A stretch of DNA of 64,000 nucleotides from Tillandsia leiboldiana (taxonomy: Eukaryota; Streptophyta; Magnoliopsida; Poales; Bromeliaceae): positions 9,674,854-9,738,853 of the forward strand of contig CM055072.1 in NCBI GenBank assembly GCA_029204045.2, written 5' to 3'. The first letter of the stretch is position 1; each line of letters opens with the position of its first letter. The translations under genes were made by a program, and so were the position numbers. The notes under the pieces were generated by a model. That model saw only the letters and a list, made by a program, of their open reading frames with translations. It did not search any database and was not told where the DNA came from. Below, one piece after another: positions 10,887 through 24,010 of the stretch.

Positions 10887-13800
10887 TGTCACACCCCGAG
10901 TTTGAAAAAACAGTATAAATTTATTTTTTTTATTTTTTTTATAAATTAAAGTTAAAACAATTCAGGGCATGAGCAGATCGCCATATGTGTAGAAAATTTT
11001 CAATCTCTTTGGACTGAGCCTTTCTTATATATGCACGGATAAACACTTACAGCCAATACCAGAATAATCTAAACTACGCATACAACATTAAGCAATTATT
11101 ACACTAATCATTTTACAATATTTCAAAACATAAATGCGAAAGATAATGCAACGGGTGATATAAGGGTCAACACTATCGCAACAGCCTCACCAACACGTCC
11201 CGACATCCCAGCACTCGAACGACCTAGAAAAATGGTCACCCAAGGGTGTGAGATACTTTGAATGTACCCCAGTGGGTACGACGGGCCGAGAAATAGCTAA
11301 TCGTACTTACTGGCATACAATAATTAGCGGATACTAAAAGATCAGCAGGTAAGGTAGGTATAGGCAAACAGATAACTGTAATCAAGGCTAAGGAAATATA
11401 TTGGTACAGCAATACAGGGCTAAGCATGCTGAAATCATAATATTAAGCATGTATGATTATAAGTGCTAAAGCATGCTGAACAGATATATAATGATATACC
11501 AAAGTACCCAACCGATGCTGCCGTTTTGGTCGTTGGACCTCAGGCGGAGATATCATAGAAATCCCCTAGCATAAACTGATATCAACCATGTACCAAGGAT
11601 ACAATAGAAAGGGTTTCCTAGCAGCACCACCAAAGTGGGGGTATCCCTTTATCGAGCGGTACAACAGAAAAGACTCCCTGTACCTAACGGTACTACAGAA
11701 AGGGATGGCTCACGGGTCACATAGACCCTTTACCGGTAAAGAACGTAAGGTGGGGGATCAATCCCACAGCGTACGCGAGAGATCAGTAGGTGTACGACGA
11801 TGACAATGCTGATGCTCCAAGCTGACGGTCCACAAACCGAAATAGTCGGCGCTAAGCTGGAAATCCCATTGAGGATGCAAATACCTCAAACCTGTGCAGT
11901 ACTGAATGCAAGATGTACTAGCTATCTGAATATGTGAATAGCTAATCATACACATGGCATATGTCCAGATAAAAGCAGAGTATGAAGAATATCTATGTAT
12001 AATCTGATCGCTACCTAATGTCCAATCAGGCATGGCAAATGTCCATATGCAATAGGTATACTAAAGCATAAGTATAAACTGAAATAAACAATCAACTAGC
12101 AAGGGTTCATGGATATAATCTGGGCTAGCAAGAAAGATAGGGATCCAACCAACTAAGGTACCCCAGAGGGCCGAAGAGATAAAGCCCGGACCGAAAATAA
12201 GCCCACCTGTGTGTCGGCGGACCGACAACTCCACCAGAAGGGTCGCGGGCCGGAGTCAGACTGCAGAGACCTGAATCATGAACATAGATTAGAGACGGAC
12301 TCACATATACCCAAACCACAGACTCACACTATACAGATAGTATAAACAGGGAACTTCCCTGAAACCTCGGGATTCGCCGAAAATTTCGGTAATCCATCGA
12401 TTGACCATCTATGGTCCAATCTGTGCCAAACGACATCCAAATCTCACGAAACTTCATATGCTGCCCAGGAATGCCTAATTTAAGGCGTTCGGGCCCTAAC
12501 AACACACTCTATGTAATCCTGTGTACCGGCGGTGCCATAACAACTAAAATCACACCGGAAGTCTGATTTCGGCTCCGGAACCCACCGACGCTAAACTAAA
12601 ATCACCGGACACATCGGGACAGCGTCGGGAACAGCCAGGAACAACTGGCAACCAAAAATGACCAATCATTATCCTCGAAATGTGCTTTTAGCGCGAATCC
12701 GCCGTTAAATCGACAATTTTGACGATTTACGGGTCGTTGAGCACAAACGAAGGGTCCATAAGTCATGTGAACGCTGTCTACAACTTTCCTTCCTGTAACA
12801 TTTACATATAGACCCCTGGACTAATCCAAATTGCATCTTTAACATGAAATTTTTCACTAATTAAGCTATAACTTTAAATCCAGGAATCTTTAAACCAAAA
12901 TAAATCACCAGTGTCACGCCCCGGGAGTGGTTTGAAAACGGGAAACGACCCAATTTTTTTTCTCTAAAAACCTTTACCCCGGCACGTGCCCAGATCCGCC
13001 ACATACACAAGATCACTCTAAACAAACGAACAGAGTCTCCCTTGTATATGCATGGCGTCACAATACATACAATCACCAATCAACACCAGTTTAACATACA
13101 CACATACGAATAGGGGATCAATTAAACTTTTACATTATTCGAAGAAAAATCGCCCACTCGGCATACTCCAAGTTGAAAGGATAAAGCCACAAGCCACAAG
13201 ATTTTTAAAATAGTGCCTACCCGACACTTTCGTTTTAAAAATCCTTTTCGCAAATGTTTTAGCTTTTCAAACAATCTTTACATTCCACATACAACCACCA
13301 CAAGATAAGAATGAAAGACTAAAAATTCAACACTCAATACCATTACGGCATTCAAGTGTTCCTACATTCATGCCACATCACAATCCACATCAAAATCTGT
13401 TCACGTATCATGTATCCAATATCCACTAAATGTAATGATCAAAAGAGGAGTAAAAAGGGTCACCGGAATGACGAAATGCGAGTCACTCTCATGCCGACAC
13501 CTCTCCCCTGTCCCCACTCGAACCTGTCACATGGTAGGAGTCAGTGACTAAAAACATAAGAAGGAAAAACCGACAACATAATAATAACAACATGCCATGT
13601 TAGGTATAAAAGTAAATAGGACATCAAACCGTAATCCGGAACATCCGATCCATCCTTACCATCCCTTAGTTCGTAGACCTAAGGTAATACCAAACCTGCT
13701 CATTCTTTGGTGCCTTTTTTACCCTCACCATTATGCCACGGAGGGCCCCTACGAAGTCACCACGTAGAGATCACGGGTCCTTAGACCACTTCCCCGAAAA

Positions 13801-15050
13801 ACTAGGGTTTTCTTGTTTCACTCTCTTTAATGTGTAAAGTAGAAACCGATCCCCGGTTCCACTATTTATAAGAGATTTTGAAACAACAATAACCGCTTCA
13901 TATCCTTTTGTAACAACTCAAATCTTTTGTAACAAATCTAATCTTTTAATTTAACCGTTTCTCCCTTGATTTGCGCTCCAAACCTATCAAAAATCTCATA
14001 GTACATTGGCACGAATATTAAAGCACCCAAAAGCCGAAATGAGTGTTTTAAAAACTTCTTTTATGTTTAAAACTTAGAAAATCGCATCGGGAGCTCCGCT
14101 TACCGGAATTTAGAGCCGATCGCACCGCCGTTCTCCATTTTTCGAGCTCTACACAATAAAAATAAAACCCAAGGGAAAAGACACATCAAGAAAATGAGGA
14201 AAAATGCTGTGAATACCGAAAGTGATACCGAGCGAAAACCGTGGACACTACAACCAGCAGCTAGATCTCAACATAACAAAACCCATGCTCACTGTCCCAG
14301 AGTGAGTTGAGCCCTAAAAACAGTGTTTGGCCCATGTTCAAGGTGCATTGAGAGCACTAGTTGGCCACACTTGCACATACACTTGAGCACTTTCAATTCT
14401 AAAGTGAGCATCATGCTCAGTGACCTCCAAATACATAGAGGCTCACCTTTGGGCCTCAGCAAGGCAGCTTAGTAGGCTGTTGGAGCAAGCTGAACCAAAC
14501 TAAGCTTATTTAGAGCTTGGTCTTGGCATTTGCCAATACCAGGAATTCTAGGCAAGAGTTAGTATGAGCATTGACTAAAGGGCATTAAGAAGGTTCGGGG
14601 GCTCTCCTTTGGAAGGTTGTGGGGTTGCTGGATTGCTTGCTCGAGGAAGGTGAGGAAGCTTTCTTTTTGTTGGAGCACTTGTTGGCCGAAATCACCTCAC
14701 CTCTGGATCAAACTCCAATCCAACTCGTGCACTGTCAGCAGAGAGTTCCTAGAGAAGGAAGAAGCACCACCCAACCAAGCTTGAGCCACCCCGTACACAA
14801 GTCAGCCAAAGAAGATGACCTAGAGCATTTTTCTAAGCATTAATGGCAAGTTGGGTTTTAGCCATTATGGGTCACATGCAACAGGCCTGGAGGAGTACTC
14901 TGGACCTAAGAAGGCTTACTAGTTGGTTGGCCAGCGCCGGAGTGCGACGACGGCGGTGGTTGGTGAGTCTCGGCTGAGCTCAAGCTCTAATGGCGGATCT
15001 CCAACCATAGGCCTTCGAGTCCTTGCAAGGGTACAGTAGGACTGCTCTTG
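10887..15050 (-). mobile_element. Degenerate minus-strand LTR-like sequence, interrupted by a solo LTR
   Basis: The left end TGTCACACCCCGAG at 10887 is the reverse complement of the common LTR 3' terminus. 10887-12911 matches 7440-9583 in inverted orientation, including CTTTACCGGTAAAG near 11726-11739. The sequence is split by the solo LTR 12912-14252 and resumes with repeats resembling 6980-7370. The right boundary is unresolved; around 15.0-15.1 kb the sequence changes to one resembling the LTRs of the autonomous Tekay element. Confidence 0.5.
12912..14252 (-). mobile_element. Solo LTR, 1.34 kb, target duplication ACCAG
   Basis: On the plus strand it begins TGTCACGCCCCGGG and ends GGACACTACA, the same terminal pattern as the longer LTRs. 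ACCAG occurs at 12907-12911 and again at 14253-14257, a perfect 5-bp target-site duplication. It has no internal domain. It is nested in an older LTR-like sequence. Sequence around 12960-13080 shows weak similarity to 18650-18750. Confidence 0.85.
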
Positions 15051-15099
15051 GTGCAATGGAGCTTCCCAAGCAGTCGGATGTTAAAATCAGGTGAAATCC

Positions 15100-17090
15100 T
15101 CCCAACCCTGGTAATCATGACTACACTATCCCAAGTCCCTGCTCGCAACCCAAGCAACGTGAAACCCATGTCCGGAAAAGAGGGAAAGGAAGCAAGCATG
15201 TTTTCTCCTAAGTCAAGTTCCAATATGATAGTGTAGCAATAAAAGGTGGCCTATCTAGATGTCCATACAAGCATGCAATAGTTCTCGAATAACAGGAAAT
15301 GAAAAGTGTGAAGAACCAATTACACCTAGAAATAAGCCAATATGTCATACCCACTAACTGTCCACATGCTATCCATATACTCATAAAGTAGTTGTCTCAC
15401 ATAGATAATCTAAGCAACAATCAAAATAATTCATCCATGCATAATCCACAAAGGGGGTGGTGCAACAATATACAATGTATCGGGGATCACTCTACTAGTC
15501 TTAGTGAGTAAATCGTAAAAAGAGGTGCACAACAACCACCCACCTGGAACGCGCAAATCTGAAGTCCCTCGGCTGAAAATATGGCGTGCGCGTTCCCACA
15601 GAGTCTACGGTCCCAACGAAACAAGAATCTCCTAAAAACTCCTCCCGGATCAACGGTGGCGAGCAAAACAGTGAAGTGCTGTCCAACAATGCAGTATAAA
15701 ATCAGCGGCGCGCAACATTGGCGTAGATGTGAAATCAAGCACAATTTCTGTCCGGGGCCAAAACGGAAAACGTTCACCTTGATCGTGAAGAAAAGTTCCA
15801 ACTTCTCCTATCCTTGAGAGACACCGAAATCCTAGCGAAAACTGTAACCAAAGTCGAACACAGTGTAAAACTTAGTCCCAGAAAACTGCATTATGCTATC
15901 TGCGCAATCAGTCTCAAAGATAGCTAATTTTCACCTGCGAAAAGTCCTCCAAAAATTCCAGAAAAATCACCGTTGCGATCCTCGCGAAGTGTAGATGCAA
16001 AACGAGTATTTAAACTCTCCATTCCGACACCCGTAGGCCGAGAAAACCCATGATCTCTCCTCCATTGTCCAAAAATTGCCGCAAAAAATGGGGTCAAAAG
16101 ATGCTCCAAAAAGCCCAGTAAAAACTCGAAATTGAGGGAAGTGGTACATATGAAAAACATAGGCCTGCCTGTCATGGAGACGCTGCCGTGAGAATCTTCT
16201 AAAAACTCCTTCGGGGTAGCCCAGGGGAGCTCGCGGATTGAAATGCGACGGAAGAAGCCACCGAAAGAGGAACGTCGCAGTGCGCCGAATCGCCGAAATC
16301 GTCGATGCCGCGGCCTCCAAAAATTCTCCAAATACTGAGAAGTATGGGGGACTTGATGAAGAAGAAGCTCTGCCAAGAGAGAACCCAAGAGCAACCTCCA
16401 AAAACCCGAATTTGAGGGAGGAATGGCCAATTTATAGCCAAAGAGATGGGGGGAACATAGTTTGGGGTACGTTTTCGGGCGCCCGGAACAACCGATCACC
16501 GAACACGGGACAGCCTAGGCAGCGCCCGGATTGTTCCAGGCATGCCACATGTCCCGGAACAGGCGGCAGCGAGGCGCGGCCAACCGCCCCGCGCCGCGTG
16601 GCCCGACAGAGAGGAGGGGGCGGGTGGCGCTGGCCACTCGCGGGGCGCCACGTGGCGCCCCCCGCGTGGCCCGCCACGCCTGCCCCTTACATGCCCCTCC
16701 TGCCCCCGCTTCGCTTGTGGACCGCGCCGCATGAGCCGGCCAGTCAGAGGCCACAACGTGGCGCCCAGCCGATCCACGGCTCCCCCCGTGCACCAAAATG
16801 CGAGGTAAACTTCCGAGTGTTCGTTTTTGAGCATCCGGACTCAGAAAAATACAAGCAAATAGCTGTTTCTAAACGTTTTTCCGTGCTGAATCCAAATCCG
16901 GCCTCCATTTAGCAAGAAACCCCTTCTAAAATTTTGGCGAAAGCAGCCGAAAAGCAACGCGATCCAACTCCGCGCTGAGTCCGTTTAACGCGTCTGTGTG
17001 ACGCGTTACGGACCCGATACACCAACAACAGGTGTTTCACGCCGCGGACCATAGGGGCAAGCTACACGAGAATTTGGGCCACTAGATAGT
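15100..17090 (-). mobile_element. Truncated LTR resembling the autonomous Tekay LTR
   Basis: From about 15110 this follows the order of the LTR at 33322-36442: a TATCCCAAGTCCCTGCTC block, GATAGTGTAGCA, GGTGGCCTATCTAG, then a TATA-like box (TATAAAT on the minus strand, near 16430), a GC-rich part with CCACGTGGC motifs (16640-16760), and AAGCAAATAGC followed by GTTTTTCCG..CTGAATCCAAATCC. The 3' part of the LTR is missing on the left and the terminus near 17090 is decayed (CACTAGA instead of CACTACA). Open frames up to 224 codons across the GC-rich part occur on both strands and are not credible genes. Confidence 0.65.
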
Positions 17091-18639
17091 TTCTGCTGCT
17101 GCTACAACTCCACCCAAGAAGGCTTATGTATAGCCTCCATATCGAATTCAAATGCCTTGGGGGAGTTGGCTGGCCTCCATTTGCCGCTGGGGAGGAGGAG
17201 TGGGAGTAGGAGATGGCGTAGGAGTGGTAGTAGGCTATGGAGTGAGGTGGAGTGTGTTAGTTGCAAAAATTGCAATATAGTCCTCCACCATTGCATCCTT
17301 TAGGTCTAGGCCCTCTACTGCAGCTCACATTTGCATAGAAATCCCTCTACTTAAGAGCTACTTTCATCCATAAAATATTAAAGTTTTAGGATTTTATTGC
17401 ATCTTTTATAGCGTAAAACACAGTTTGACACGCTTTTCGAGGCATTGGAGTCGTCAATCTGAAAAACGGGCTCTGCCACGACGTTCAGCTCGACGAAACC
17501 TTTCGAATGGTCATCTTGGTTTGTCGAGCTTAGATCTAGACACATTGTAATTTAATCTTTTCTACAGTGAGGCTTACAATCCGACATGCACTTCGATGTT
17601 CTAGGCTCGTCAAACGTAAAATCCAACTGCGCCATTGTGCTCGAAATGGTGAGACCGATCAAATCGGGTATTCGAACCGTCGGATTCGAACTCCGAACAG
17701 CAAGTTTAGCCGACTTTTAGTCGGATGTCGAAAAAATCGAGAGGTTACTATTCACTTAAGTCATCCCCTATTACGACTGTATCTCCTTATACAGTTATCA
17801 AAGCCCACTGAACCATTTTTGAACTCGACTCGTTTATTGATTTTGAATTTGAATTTCACAAATGTTACAAATACAATACTTAATTCAGTAAAAAAGGATG
17901 CAAATAGCAATCCTATAACCAGAATGACTGGTCATGACCTTGTGACAAAATCTATTTCCTAAACAACTCCTAAAAGATTAGATGAATTAGTACAAAACAT
18001 ATACAATCATTAGTACAAAACACATACAAAATGGATTAGTATAAAATATATACAATCATTTTTGTGGAGAATACGCATGTATCATGAAAAAATTAAAAAA
18101 CAGTTGATAAATATCAAATACAAAATTATGTCAAAGTTTAAATGGTACAAAGATGTATTCATGGCCAAATTATATACGCTTTCAAACCCAAATCAAGAAT
18201 TTTGGAGAGAAATTTATTTCTAGACTTCCCCTTTTTTTTTTTGCTGAAAATGTTAGAAACTCTCGAAAAAAGGAGAATGGCTAAATAAACTACTCTCAAC
18301 TTTCTATGAAAAAAATAGCCCAAATTGAACAGATTGTAGCTAAACTTGCCAATGATTTGATTTGAAACTTCCTCATCAAATCAAAAAAGAAAAATTTATT
18401 AAAAAAAAGGGACTTGAAAATTTTTGTTCTCAATATGAATTTTATGAGCCAGACTCTCCTAAAAAATCTCACAAGTTTTTCTAGCATTACAAGAAAAAAT
18501 CTTATAAAAATTTAATACTGCCTGAGAGGAGATCAAAAGAGAATATTAAAAAAAAAATATTCCATATGTGTCCGGGAGAAAAAAAATTTCTTTCGAAAAA
18601 CTTTGATTTATTTTTATAAAAACTTAGAGTGCGTAAAAT
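17091..18639. other. Unrecognised intergenic or decayed repeat sequence
   Basis: No gene, RNA or transposon end could be supported. A frame of 131 codons at 17567-17962 has no recognisable motif. The right half is AT-rich with homopolymer runs. Confidence 0.4.
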
Positions 18640-20103
18640 CAACTAGTTTAGAACGTGCACTAAGATCCATCACATATACAAAATTTTTCTGTCCACACAA
18701 ACAAAATTAGCACATGCACGGCATCTACACCATACAATTACAATCAATCATCGCAAATAAAATCATATATATTTCCGCAGATGATGATGAGATACAATTA
18801 AAATGGTCACCTTACTCCCACAACATTCATCAAATAGAAACCTCCATTTTTCTCCTTACTGTCCACAAATAAAACAGTTGAAGTCACCATTCTGTGCTAA
18901 TTCATTTGAAATCAACATTCATTTAAGCAATCTAGAAAGAGAGTTACGAATTAACCAAAAACCACTAACATGAATAAAGAATTGGGAGTCAACACATCCA
19001 TAATATCATTTATTGAAATTAAACTCTAACTAAACTGTAAATCTAGAAATAAAATGAAACTAACTAAACTAAACCACTCGAGCACTCTCCAGTATCACAG
19101 GTCGGCTCTAGCGGGACTATCTATCGCGACCTCACATCGTGTCTCGCGCCTCATCACCTGAGGTACCTGTGGAAAAGAGAGGGAGAGAAATATATACACA
19201 TGTTTGCGAAATGCACAACAGGCAGCAGTAGAAGTCATATGCAGTATGAGTAATGTCCAACAATAACATCCAGCCGAAAACTCCCAAAGAGTGTCAAAGA
19301 GTCCAACCAGGACTATAGGTCCAATAAATGTGACCAATAATGAGTAAATACTCAAGGGTCTACAAGCAAGTAATTAGTATGAAACTACTAACAGGAAATG
19401 TAAGCAGTAAAGGGATGCAAGATAGGTACGAGTAAAATAAAACAAGGTATGAATATGGAATACCCGAGTAAGAAGCCACACTATACTGATTTCGGATCGA
19501 AGCACTCACCGCACAATCAAAACCCGAGTCCAAGACTCAACTAATGCTTCTAAACATTACCTGGACTTAGGAAAAGAAAAAATGTAAAGCATATTTTGGG
19601 TTGTATTTGGAATTCATATAATGTAATGAAAGAATGATGTAATAGTTTTATTTCTTTATGTCAATATGATATCTTCTTTATGCAATCCATGTATATTAAT
19701 AGATGACTATATAAATAGATACTAATGAATAAACAACATTCACATTAATAAATAGATACTAATTAATAAACCACATAACTAGATCAAATCAAATAAAGTA
19801 AATGGTTAGGCAGTAAAATCAAAAAATTTAAAGGTTAAGGTCAAAATAGGTGGGTTATAACTGAAGTAAGTTGTATACATTTTTACCAATAGAGTATATA
19901 ATACCAAAAACCTTCCCAACTAGTCTCTCGCTCTGCTCTCTCTCATCCTCTGATTCCCCCTATTTTTCGCAGTTATCTTCCTCTCTCCCATCAACCCATC
20001 CATGTAATTACCCCAAATTGAGCAGTGCTATATCATCCCCTGCTCTCTAATATCATCAGCTTGGTTTCATCCTCGACTGAGATACAGGGTAAGGGACATT
20101 ACA
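18640..20103 (-). mobile_element. Probable LTR remnant
   Basis: The block at 18650-18750 resembles 12960-13080 of the solo LTR at 12912-14252 (GATCC(A/G)(C/T)CACATA, CACAAACAAA, GCATGCACGGCAT-like words). The right end, GGGACATTACA at 20093-20103, resembles the GGACACTACA terminus. Left terminus and target-site duplication were not found, so the call is tentative. Confidence 0.35.
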
Positions 20104-20365
20104 CAATAAAAAGCACTTGTTGGATTATCTTGGAAGTATATCGCCAGCAAGTGTATAACAATTGCAAAGCACAAACGAATAAATTCGGACTCGCAAAAGC
20201 TTGCAAATCTCTCTGAACTCAATAAAACAGGAATGAAAGAAAACTTTCACCTATAGAGGCATTGAATATGTTAAAAGTAATCACGGGAAAGAATATATAA
20301 GTCACAATGTCCTGAACAGTAATAGTAGGAAATAAATGCAAGATGACTATATAAATAGATACTAA

Positions 20366-20770
20366 TTAATAAACAAAGGTGCAGAGAGGAAAGAGGTGAA
20401 TTTTTAATACAGAATCCATAAAATGACGGAGAAGCTGTGCACATGGCAGCTCCCTGTTCATCCTCTCCTCCAAGTTCTTCAAACGGCCCTCCATCGTAGC
20501 TGCCATCTTCATCCTCTCCTCCAAGTTCTTCAAACGGCCCCCCATCGTAGCTGCCATCTTCATCCTCTCCGTCAACTTCAACAAACGGCCCTCCATCTTC
20601 TTGCTGATATCCTGCTCCAGGCGCATGAATTCAAGCATGCGGTTTTGGGTGTTATATACGTCATGTACCGAGTTCTGATAGCTCTTAACCTCCGCCTCGA
20701 GGCGCTGGGTTCGTGCCTCCATGTGCTGGAGGCGATTCAGAAGAACATTCACATCCGGGGTCGAGGTCAT
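20366..20770 (-). CDS. Small coiled-coil protein with 17-residue repeats (function unknown)
   Basis: A 134-codon frame starting at ATG 20770. The family was not recognised. Residues about 8-110 are rich in Leu, Met, Glu, Arg and Lys with heptad-like spacing (for example LLNRLQHMEARTQRLEAEV), suggesting a continuous coiled coil. A 51-bp unit occurs three times at about 20457-20610, giving two near-identical 17-residue blocks of the type MKMAATMEGRLKNLEER and a diverged third. Upstream on the minus strand (20771-20985) is a pyrimidine- and GC-rich stretch ending just before the ATG that looks like a plant 5' leader. The C-terminal residues after the coiled coil are hydrophobic and may be intron read-through, so the true 3' end may be spliced. 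It could be a host gene, a captured gene fragment or a transposon accessory frame. Confidence 0.4.
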   Translation of the reverse strand: MTSTPDVNVLLNRLQHMEARTQRLEAEVKSYQNSVHDVYNTQNRMLEFMRLEQDISKKMEGRLLKLTERMKMAATMGGRLKNLEERMKMAATMEGRLKNLEERMNRELPCAQLLRHFMDSVLKIHLFPLCTFVY

Positions 20771-20985
20771 CGCTGCCGGTCACTTGGCGGCTATCTCCTA
20801 CTTCGCAAGGCAGCGGCTGCGGAGGGAAGCAGTGCGAGAGGCAGAGGAGCGGGGTAACAGATTAGCTTTAGGGTTAGCAGAGAAGGGAACCCGACAGGAT
20901 TTAGGGCTGGGGAGAAGTATATGGCGGATCGGGTGGTCCGGGATAGAGAACCCGACCTGCTAAACAAATGCTGCGGAGAAAAGAA
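20771..20985 (-). promoter_or_regulatory. Putative 5' leader of the coiled-coil gene
   Basis: Read on the minus strand this stretch is rich in C and T, contains AACCCTAAAG and short CCGC-type words, and has no in-frame continuation of the protein upstream of ATG 20770. Composition is unlike the AT-rich DNA either side, which is typical of plant 5' untranslated regions. No TATA box can be assigned with confidence because a (TA)n tract follows at 21183. Confidence 0.3.
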
Positions 20986-21035
20986 AAGGACCCGCGCCCA
21001 CATCGGAGGCCCACTTTTGCACAGAAATTGGCCCA

Positions 21036-21166
21036 AGACAGGCCTATCTCTTATTTTCAACTCTTCTTTTCTTTTTTTCCATTTTTTGGAATTTACAATA
21101 AGACAGGCCTATCTCTTATTTTCAACTCTTCTTTTCTTTTTTTTCCATTTTTTGGAATTTACAATT
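21036..21166. repeat. 65-bp tandem duplication
   Basis: Two adjacent, almost identical copies (21036-21100 and 21101-21166) beginning AGACAGGCCTATCTC and ending GGAATTTACAA. They differ mainly by one T in a T-run, so the duplication is recent. Confidence 0.9.
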
Positions 21167-21178
21167 ACTACTACATTA

Positions 21179-21948
<770 letters not shown>

Positions 21949-21966
21949 GAGAGAGAGAAAGATAGA

Positions 21967-22232
21967 GTCCAGCTGGAAAACTATCGATAACACTAAGCAA
22001 TTGGTGGTACTAAGTTTCCAGCCCTTTGATGAAAGGATATGCGGATAGGATTATAGTGATTCCCTAAAATTTTTACTATTCAACCAATACCCACTAAACT
22101 TTAGGAGATCACTATTACTATTCAACCAACCATCCACTAAACTCTAAGGAACCACTATCAATCTAACCACACATCTCTTAATCCAAGGGTTAAAAAATTG
22201 ATAGTTGATGCTATCAATAATATTTTTGCATA
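21967..22232. mobile_element. MITE family A, copy 2 (diverged)
   Basis: Begins near AACTATCGATAACACTAAGC and ends near GATGCTATCAATAATA. It is related to copy 1 through ATGCGG.TAGGATTATAGTG and CCACTAAACT blocks but has a duplicated central piece and more substitutions. It sits between (GA)n and (TA)n. Confidence 0.65.
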
Positions 22233-22260
22233 ATTATATATATATATATATATATATATG

Positions 22261-22463
22261 GTAGAGCTTATATACTCTCAAAAGCACAAATCCAAATGTG
22301 CTTATGAATTTTTTACCATTGGATTTACATTGGAATTAATGTTTTTGTAAAATCAACTAAAAAGAGAGAAAGAAAAAGTAAATAGTATAAATCCCAATGC
22401 AAATTCAATTGTAAAAAATTCACAAGCATATTTGGGCTTGTCCTTTTAAAAGTATATAAACTC

Positions 22464-22466
<3 letters not shown>
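22261..22466. mobile_element. MITE family B, copy 2
   Basis: Starts GTAGAGCTTATATAC and ends TATATAAACTCTAC, with the same internal inverted blocks as copy 1. (TA)n flanks both sides. Confidence 0.8.
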
Positions 22467-22874
<408 letters not shown>

Positions 22875-23010
22875 AGAAGATTATGTGGTCGATGTATAAT
22901 GCATGCATTTTTTTTTTTTTGTATGCTTCAAGTTGAACTTTCTTTCACGACAAAAAATTTACTTGAACTTTATATGATGTGCTTTTATTTTTTTCCTGTA
23001 ATTTGAAATT

Positions 23011-23015
23011 ATTAT
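23011..23015. other. Left target-site duplication ATTAT of the three-LTR element
   Basis: ATTAT precedes the first LTR and recurs at 50579-50583 after the third LTR. It does not flank the middle LTR, so the whole 27.6 kb block, apart from its nested insertion, behaves as one insertion. Confidence 0.85.
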
Positions 23016-23473
23016 TGTGGTGACCCGGATCTTTGCAGGGCTTCTACAGTGTGACCGGCAGCTTCTGGAGGCCCAAGTGGCATGTCGGCGGTGTTCGTGC
23101 GCCAATTTGGATACAAGTGTTGGACTTTGGGCTTAAATGGATCACGTGGGTGATCGGATGACTCCGTCGGATCTTTAGAAGTGGTTTCGCGTGAAACGGA
23201 TATTAAAATTTGGCTCAGCACGAAGTTTGGACAAAGGAACACCTTTCCGGATGCATTCGGCAAATTTTGGGATTGGAATTTGGCAAATCGGACACCGGAT
23301 TTGGACTCAGCGCGCGAAAACGGTCAAAATGGGCTATTTACATGTATTTTTCGGAGCTTGCTACGGTGATTTTACTGTTCACTGCCGGAACAGTGTTTCC
23401 GGCGATCGCGGAGGGCGGCGGCGTGGCCTCGGGCAGGCGGCACGGGCAGGGGCGTGGGGGCGTGGGCAGGTGC

Positions 23474-23830
23474 GCGGTCCACGCGGTGGGCGTTCACCAG
23501 GGCGGTGCCACGTGGCGGTTTGTGTTTGGATGGTTCAGGCGGCGCGGTCCACAGACTTTTTCGGGGTGCATGGTGGACCGAGGGTTGGCCACGTGTCGCC
23601 TTGTGGTTGGCTGGCTTGGTGCGCGCGGTCCACGCAACGCGCGGGGCAGGTGTCGGGGCAGGTAGCCGTACGCGGGCAGGTGGGCCGGTCGTGGGCAGCG
23701 CCACGTGGCGCCCGCTGATTCGCGGGCGCCACCAACCGCGTTGACTGCGGGCGGGGGGCACGTGGCGCTATCCGCGGGCACTTGCATGGTTGTCCCGTGT
23801 TCGGCGGACACGTGGCGGGCCCTGAGGCGG
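23474..23830 (+). promoter_or_regulatory. U3 G-box modules of LTR1
   Basis: CACGTG cores occur at 23509, 23590, 23702, 23759 and 23809, mostly within CCACGTGGC or CACGTGTC contexts. Several follow a GCGGTCCAC word by 30-80 bp, giving a loose module repeated several times upstream of the TATA box. CACGTG with ACGTG(G/T)C is the core of G-box/ABRE sites bound by plant bZIP and bHLH factors. Function here is inferred. Confidence 0.5.
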
Positions 23831-24002
23831 GTCGGACGGAGGTGTGATCCCGTGCGACGGGATGGGCCGGGCTGGGCCGCACTGTGCGCGCCCGAAAGTT
23901 GGCGGGCCGGGCCGCACTGTGCGCGCCCGAATTCGGGCGGACCGGACCGGGCGCCCGAAAGTTGGGACAAGATGGGAATTTTCCCAATTGTTTTCTTCAG
24001 CC

Positions 24003-24010
24003 TATAAATA
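24003..24010 (+). promoter_or_regulatory. TATA box of LTR1
   Basis: TATAAATA preceded by CC and followed by a GC-rich then CT-rich stretch (CTCTTTTTCTCTC), as in typical plant LTR promoters. The same box occurs at 30169-30176 in LTR2 and 47720-47727 in LTR3. Confidence 0.7.

Noticed and set aside
16238..16912. 224-codon plus-strand frame
   Set aside because: It spans the GC-rich part of a truncated LTR, is open on both strands and has no recognisable domain.
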